Shown here: positions 59,332 through 64,000 of the stretch, in pieces
Position numbering within the stretch: the first letter of the stretch is position 1
How the letters are laid out: each line of letters starts with the position of its first letter
Assembly: GCA_000697475.1 (NCBI GenBank)
Contig: JNEU01000922.1
Coordinates: 1-64,000 of the forward strand
DNA: 64,000 nucleotides
Origin: Lichtheimia corymbifera B2541
Lineage: Eukaryota > Mucoromycota > Mucoromycetes > Mucorales > Lichtheimiaceae
Direction of reading: 5' to 3'
The notes under the pieces: generated by a model
The model's input: the letters and a program-made list of their open reading frames with translations, nothing else
Database searches by the model: none
Told to the model about the DNA's origin: nothing
Program-made: the position numbers and the translations under genes

Positions 59332-61202
59332 CTAAGGACCGGGGGTATTGACTATAGATATCTTGGTTCTAGCATAAGCGAGGAGTGGTTCCAATGAGTT
59401 ACCATCCGTTGTTCTGCTGCTCAAGTGGACTGCCAAAAACTCCAATGATGGCTCCCGATCCACCAACAACCGCAAACCTCGTTCACTCATGGGGCCACAC
59501 CGATAAAATGCCACTCGTTTAAGAGGCAATATCTTTCGCAAGGAACCAAATGCGTCGACCGTCATGAAACCTTCCACATTATAAAACTCGATCGATTCGA
59601 GATTTCTGGTAGCTGGCGTGCTGGTAACACCATCACCACGAAGACGACTTAGGCATTGGGTCATGACTTTCTTATCCCGTGGTCTCCTCGTCCCATAGTC
59701 ATTCAATTCAATATGCCGTAATGACAATATTTGCGCCAGTGCCTGGTATATCTCATGTGATCCGAAAACATTTCCTCCAAATACAAAACGTTCCAACGGA
59801 GTATTGGTATCGGCAATAGAGAATAGCAACTCTTCAAGTCCATAAATCACATGATCGGTGTCGCTGACTCTCAGGCATCGTAAATAGGGCAAATGAAGTC
59901 CAACAAGCGCGCGATAGATAGGACCAGCATGGGAGGTATCAATGTAGACGTATTTAAGATTTGGGCACTTTTTGAGCAAAGGGATCACAAACGCTGCTTT
60001 GGCTGGTGCATGTGGATAGCCAACATGATACTGAAATTCCTCCAAAGCTGGTAATGGGTTGTATACAAGTATATAGTAGAGGTCATTTAGTTCAGACATC
60101 CCATTCCCATCACGAAGCTCTATATCCAAATAGAGCCGCTTAAGGTGTTCACAATGTTGAGTGAGCATGGTTGCTGTCTGTTGGTATAAATCCCCGGACT
60201 TCACACGTAGATTAAGCTCTTGTAGTGATGCCGTAGTAGATGATCTTGTTGCTATCGACACATGACGTCGGTCCTTCCACCATGGATCGTCATAGGAAAA
60301 GAATCTGGTATTTACACCAACACCTTTGAGTGAAGGGCAAGCATCCAATATCTGTTTCATGTCCATTGAATCATCCCAATTGAAACGTAGATAGCGTAGC
60401 TCCGGGCAATGTCGTACAAGTGACAACAAATCTTGCATTTCCATGTGAGTCCTGATTTCCAAGTACTGCAGTTGTAGATGTCGATCTTGTTCAAAGTACT
60501 TGAGATAAGGTTCACGAGACTGAGGGAAGGTGATTGTGAGGTGAGTGAGAAATGGACAACAATCAAGCAGTGGAGAAATGTCAATTTGATCTTCTGCGGG
60601 TTTACAGAAATCCAGCCATAAGCGACGTAGTTTGGTTCCCAGCTGATACCACTCCTTCGATACTTCAATGACACTCGACCCTTCGACTGGCATAAAACAC
60701 AACTCTACACGTATTGATGTAAGTTCTTGGAATAGAATGGGTGTCAAGTATACAGCTACTCACGCAATGTATCCACATGGGGTAGATCCAATGCTAGCAG
60801 ATTGCCAAGGACTTGTTGAACGTTGACCCCTTGTCCCCAAGGAGCAAAATGAATCCCTTGAACGACTCTTCCAAGATACTGTAACGATGGACGTGCATTG
60901 TTGAGGCGCTTCATGTTGAGATGTAGCGATCGGTCGTGCGCGTGGATCCAGGTTGGAATGTTGTCGCGCCATTGCCTACATACAAGCGAGCACTCGAGTA
61001 GTTGTTTCAGATTCAGGTACGAGAAAATGACATTATTGATTTCGGCAGGAAACTGGCAAAGAGGAGTAATCAAAGTCATCTTTGAAGAAGGTGGATACGC
61101 GTTGTCAAGGAAACCACAAAGGTTCAATGATGGGCAACAGCTGCGTCGCATAAATTCCACGACCCGGTCCTGGTTACACCTTGTAACAGCTTCAGCCATC
61201 AT
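59332..61202 (-). CDS. F-box protein with leucine-rich repeats
   Basis: Two exons (60764-61202 and 59332-60725) give 610 residues from the first ATG. A later ATG (MTLITPLCQFPAEI, 61079) sits immediately before the F-box and may be the true start. The F-box reads FPAEINNVIFSYLNLKQLLE and SLVCRQWRDNIPTW. The rest is irregular LRR: CCPFLTHLTITFPQSREPYL, LVRHCPELRYLRFNW, CEHLKRLYLDIELRDG, LKKCPNLKYVYIDTSHAG, SLRHIELNDYG and LKRVAFYRCGPMSERGL. It should be the substrate-recognition subunit of an SCF ubiquitin ligase, binding Skp1 through the F-box. The intron is short (38 nt, GTGAGT...CCAAG). Its 3' end was partially copied to 54.46-54.74 kb. Confidence 0.9.
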
Positions 61203-63205
61203 CAGCCATTCGGACTATCAACACCAACAGCACGCAGCACCACAGGGCATAATATGTCACTTCCTAGTTGAATTGTAATATTTGATTCAACATAATCGAA
61301 TGTCTTTCGGTGGGGCACCCGAGGTCCGGTTTCCGCCCAGCCAAATCATGGAGCATGCTGATATGTGGAGGCACAGCGCTGGTGGCGGATATTGATTATC
61401 AATTCGTGCAACCTCTCAACAAGATCATTGCGGGCGCCCTGTTTGTCATCAACAGCACATACTACTTCATTCATATCCTGCGGCTTTTTCATTAGTTCAT
61501 GAGGAGTGTTACCATGCCAATGGCCCCGATTCATGCATGGACAATCAAACAATCCCGCCACTTTATCGGCCGATGCACCATCCGCAACTACGTAGCATCC
61601 GTCACATTGTCGTCCTTATGAGCATGGAATCCACACACCCACCATGGATCACTTACACATTGTAACACTTTGATTACTTACAACATCAAGATCCCAGCGG
61701 TTTGGTATGTATATCATTCATTGCACCTCTGAAGGCATATACAAACACTGACCTTTGTGGCCATCCATCATAGAGCTTGGTTGTTATCCTACTTTCATTG
61801 TTGTGGATGTCATTGTGATAGTTGATGCTTGACACGATGTAAAACCCAATCATAATGCTTGCTAAGACGCTATTCAATTTACACATCTTTCTATGTAGTA
61901 GCTACGACGATCCATTTGCTGGCATGAAAATATCTGACATGGCGCATCCGTCTGTTTCAATTCTTCTTGGCTCCAAGTTAGGCGGTGAAGAGTTTACCTA
62001 ACGAACCTTGCATAAGGACGCTGGGACAGTAAGTGTTGTTGTTGGTTATGTTTGCATCTTTAGCTAATTCATTTCTTCAAGGTTACACTCCTTTTTCACT
62101 TTTACGACTTGAGGAAAGACGTTGATCCCATATATGATCAAGGACTGCTGGCTAAGAACATGGAATGGTGGTTAACCAAAGGACATCAAAGGACGCCGTT
62201 GGACATGGAGAAAGTTGAATGGCAAAATATCCATAAGGTAGAGGAGGAGTGGGTATGGCGGTCTTTGACAGAACACCAACCAAGGAAAAGGATTTGCAGT
62301 GCACCATCGGCGGTTTCGTTCTTTTCCGCTTCTGGAGGCATCTGATTGCAGAAAAACATCAACAACAGCCAAAGGGACCATTGAAAACCACAATGCCAAA
62401 TGAAGCCGTATCATTGACGACATCCATGTTCATCACCAAGGACACGTGCTCATTCATGTACATACGTTGAGGTCTTCTGATGGATCCTACTGACTCTGAC
62501 TCTGCTTACGACCCAATACGACGGATCCTTGAGAATGAAACGAAGCTCAATGGTACATTATATCCGACAGCCGAATTCAGAACGCTTTATGTTACTATTA
62601 CTATGTATGTACGCAAAGCTAGCGACTCCGTTGAATGCAATGACTCTGCGTTGGTGTGCTATCAAGGGTGTCGGAGGATCATCATGTCACGTTCCATAGC
62701 AGTAAGACCATGCTAAAAATAAAGCGTTCTTTGTAGTGCATCATAATGAAAGCATCATAGGAGATATTGGGTTGTGGGTGTCTTGTCTGCCCCTGCATCA
62801 TGATATATGTGGATCATTTGCGGAGAAAAAAAACCAAGTCAAAATTAGCGTATCATATGATATGCATGTGTGTGTGTGCGCGTGTGTATATGCCTATGAT
62901 GTCGCCGCTGGATATGTAGGTAGTACGGATGAGACAAATTTGCATTATTATTACAAGTTGGATCGCCCACCCCCTCTTTTTCATGCAAACCAATAATCAC
63001 ACAAATATCGCAAACCTAAGCTGTATATCTTGTTTCTTTGATAATCATGATGGAAAGGGAATAAGGGGAATCAGAGGAGGGATGGGTTGATGGAAGCAAA
63101 GAAGAAGAGAGAGTAGAAAGCAAATCATGATCATAAAAATCGTATCGTATGGAAGAATAAAAGAACAACGTCAACTCAAGCTCTACATGGTGTGTGTGTG
63201 CGCAA
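61203..63205. other. Intergenic, 2 kb, no supported gene
   Basis: Several open stretches (61310-61495 +, 61346-61561 -, 62109-62470 +, 62480-62716 +) have plausible composition but do not link through splice sites into a protein I recognise. A (GT)n tract lies at about 62,868-62,888. It probably contains gene relics, but none is identified. Confidence 0.4.
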
Positions 63206-64000
63206 TCATGCCTTTTTGGCAGCACGGGATGGCGTGGATCGAGTACCAGCCTTCTTCTTTGCAGGTGCCTTGACGTTGGATTTGGCCGTGGTTGATGCCT
63301 TCTTGGTAGGTGCTGCCTTCTTGGTAGATGAGGCTTTCTTTTTGGTTGCAGCAGCGGTAGCAGCCTTTTTAGCAGTGGCAGCCTTCTTTCTGGCAGCAGC
63401 AGTTGCAGGCTTCTTGGTAGTAGCAGCAGCCTTCTTTGCAGGTGTGGCGGCCTTCTTGGCCTTGGATGCTGCGGAGGCCTTTTTGGTAGTGGGTGTCGTC
63501 TTGGTTTCCTTCTTGGTGGTAGTTGACGATGAAGACTTTTCAGGCTTGACAAGCTTTACAGTACCGGAAGTGCCTAAACCATCCTCAAATTAATATACAG
63601 GCCACACAAAAACCATCCTATGTTTTGATAACGCGTATATGAAACGACGCGTGTTTTTGAAAAACAAGTCTCCTCCTCCCTCTTTTCCTTTTTCCATCCC
63701 ACTCTCCCCATCATCGCCATTCATGTATTCTGTTGAACATACCTTTGGGTTGAGAAAAGACACCCTTGGCGACACCGCGTTTGATAGCAGCATTGAATTG
63801 CGAGTCAAAGTGGGAATTGGCGGTGAGATCATAGTTGGCGAGGAGATACTTTTTCAAAGCTTGACGCGAGCTTCCTTTGCGCTCCTTGAGTTCAATGATC
63901 GCAGCTATATCAGTCGTTATCAGCAAATGATCGTAAAAAGCATGTCGAGAGCTGGTGTGAATGATGGGTGTATTTAGGTACCTTTAATCATTTCTTCGTA
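63206..64000 (-). CDS. Linker histone H1 (5' part beyond the window)
   Basis: Three exons are visible: 63982-64000 (continuing past the window edge), 63743-63904 and 63206-63573. The globular winged-helix H15 domain reads YEEMIKAAIIELKERKGSS, RQALKKYLLANYDLTANSHF, then KRGVAKGVFSQPKG and TSGTVKLVKPEK. The C-terminal tail is a Lys/Ala/Pro-rich run (KKAATPAKKAAATTKKPA and similar) ending RAAKKA and stop. H1 binds linker DNA at the nucleosome dyad and compacts chromatin. The start and N-terminal tail lie outside the sequence. A long open frame on the opposite strand is a shadow of the repetitive tail. Confidence 0.93.

Noticed and set aside
63192..63593. Ala/Phe/Val-rich frame opposite the histone H1 tail
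   Set aside because: It is the complement of AAG/GCC-rich codons of the H1 tail, with no independent support.
1..64000. tRNA, rRNA or riboswitch genes
   Set aside because: I looked for a T-loop GTTCRANNC with matching acceptor stems and for 5S-like boxes on both strands and saw no convincing candidate. A covariance-model search would be decisive.

Overview
The window is nuclear DNA of a filamentous fungus, most likely a member of Mucoromycota (Mucorales-like). The reasons are short GT-AG introns (about 45-80 nt) in nearly every gene, CAA/CAC/ACA-rich low-complexity tracts inside regulatory proteins, and a mix of conserved eukaryotic genes with lineage-type F-box, zinc-cluster and expanded hypothetical families. 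The genus cannot be fixed from sequence alone. Exon structures below were built by hand from reading frame and splice-site continuity.

Layout. 1-2.0 kb is repetitive: a CACCCA-type array and a block of about 160-bp degenerate repeats. 2.9-15.5 kb holds a Golgi-type glycosyltransferase (-), a large RasGEF (+), an RRM-containing tRNA uracil-5-methyltransferase (-) and an aldehyde dehydrogenase (-). 18.2-23.1 kb holds a coiled-coil protein (+), a low-complexity protein (-) and the mitochondrial import-motor subunit Pam17 (+). 23.6-27.2 kb holds a hypothetical gene with a decayed 3' part, followed by a near-perfect 157-bp tandem repeat. 28.1-39.3 kb is a dense conserved block: Erf4-type Ras palmitoyltransferase subunit, NAC-alpha, an I9 protease inhibitor, cohesin kleisin Rad21, spliceosomal Prp38 and NPC1. 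40.9-51.7 kb holds a zinc-cluster/PAS transcription factor and three paralogous monocarboxylate-type MFS transporters, with a fourth transporter remnant and a decayed zinc-finger gene between them. 52.9-61.2 kb holds a hypothetical gene, a fragment duplicated from the end of a neighbouring F-box gene, a large inverted-repeat cluster, and the F-box/LRR gene. A linker histone H1 gene runs off the right edge.

Functional themes are housekeeping: Ras signalling (RasGEF, Erf4), membrane sterol traffic (NPC1), solute transport, and RNA/chromatin factors. These genes do not form a cluster with a shared pathway. The most unusual non-coding structure is a centred inverted repeat of about 1.56 kb at 56.88-58.44 kb. 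It is built from about 175-bp foldback modules alternating with linkers, and the linkers belong to the same family as the repeat block at 1.0-1.6 kb. Two roughly 1.1-kb copies of the surrounding element lie in opposite orientation near the two ends of the window.
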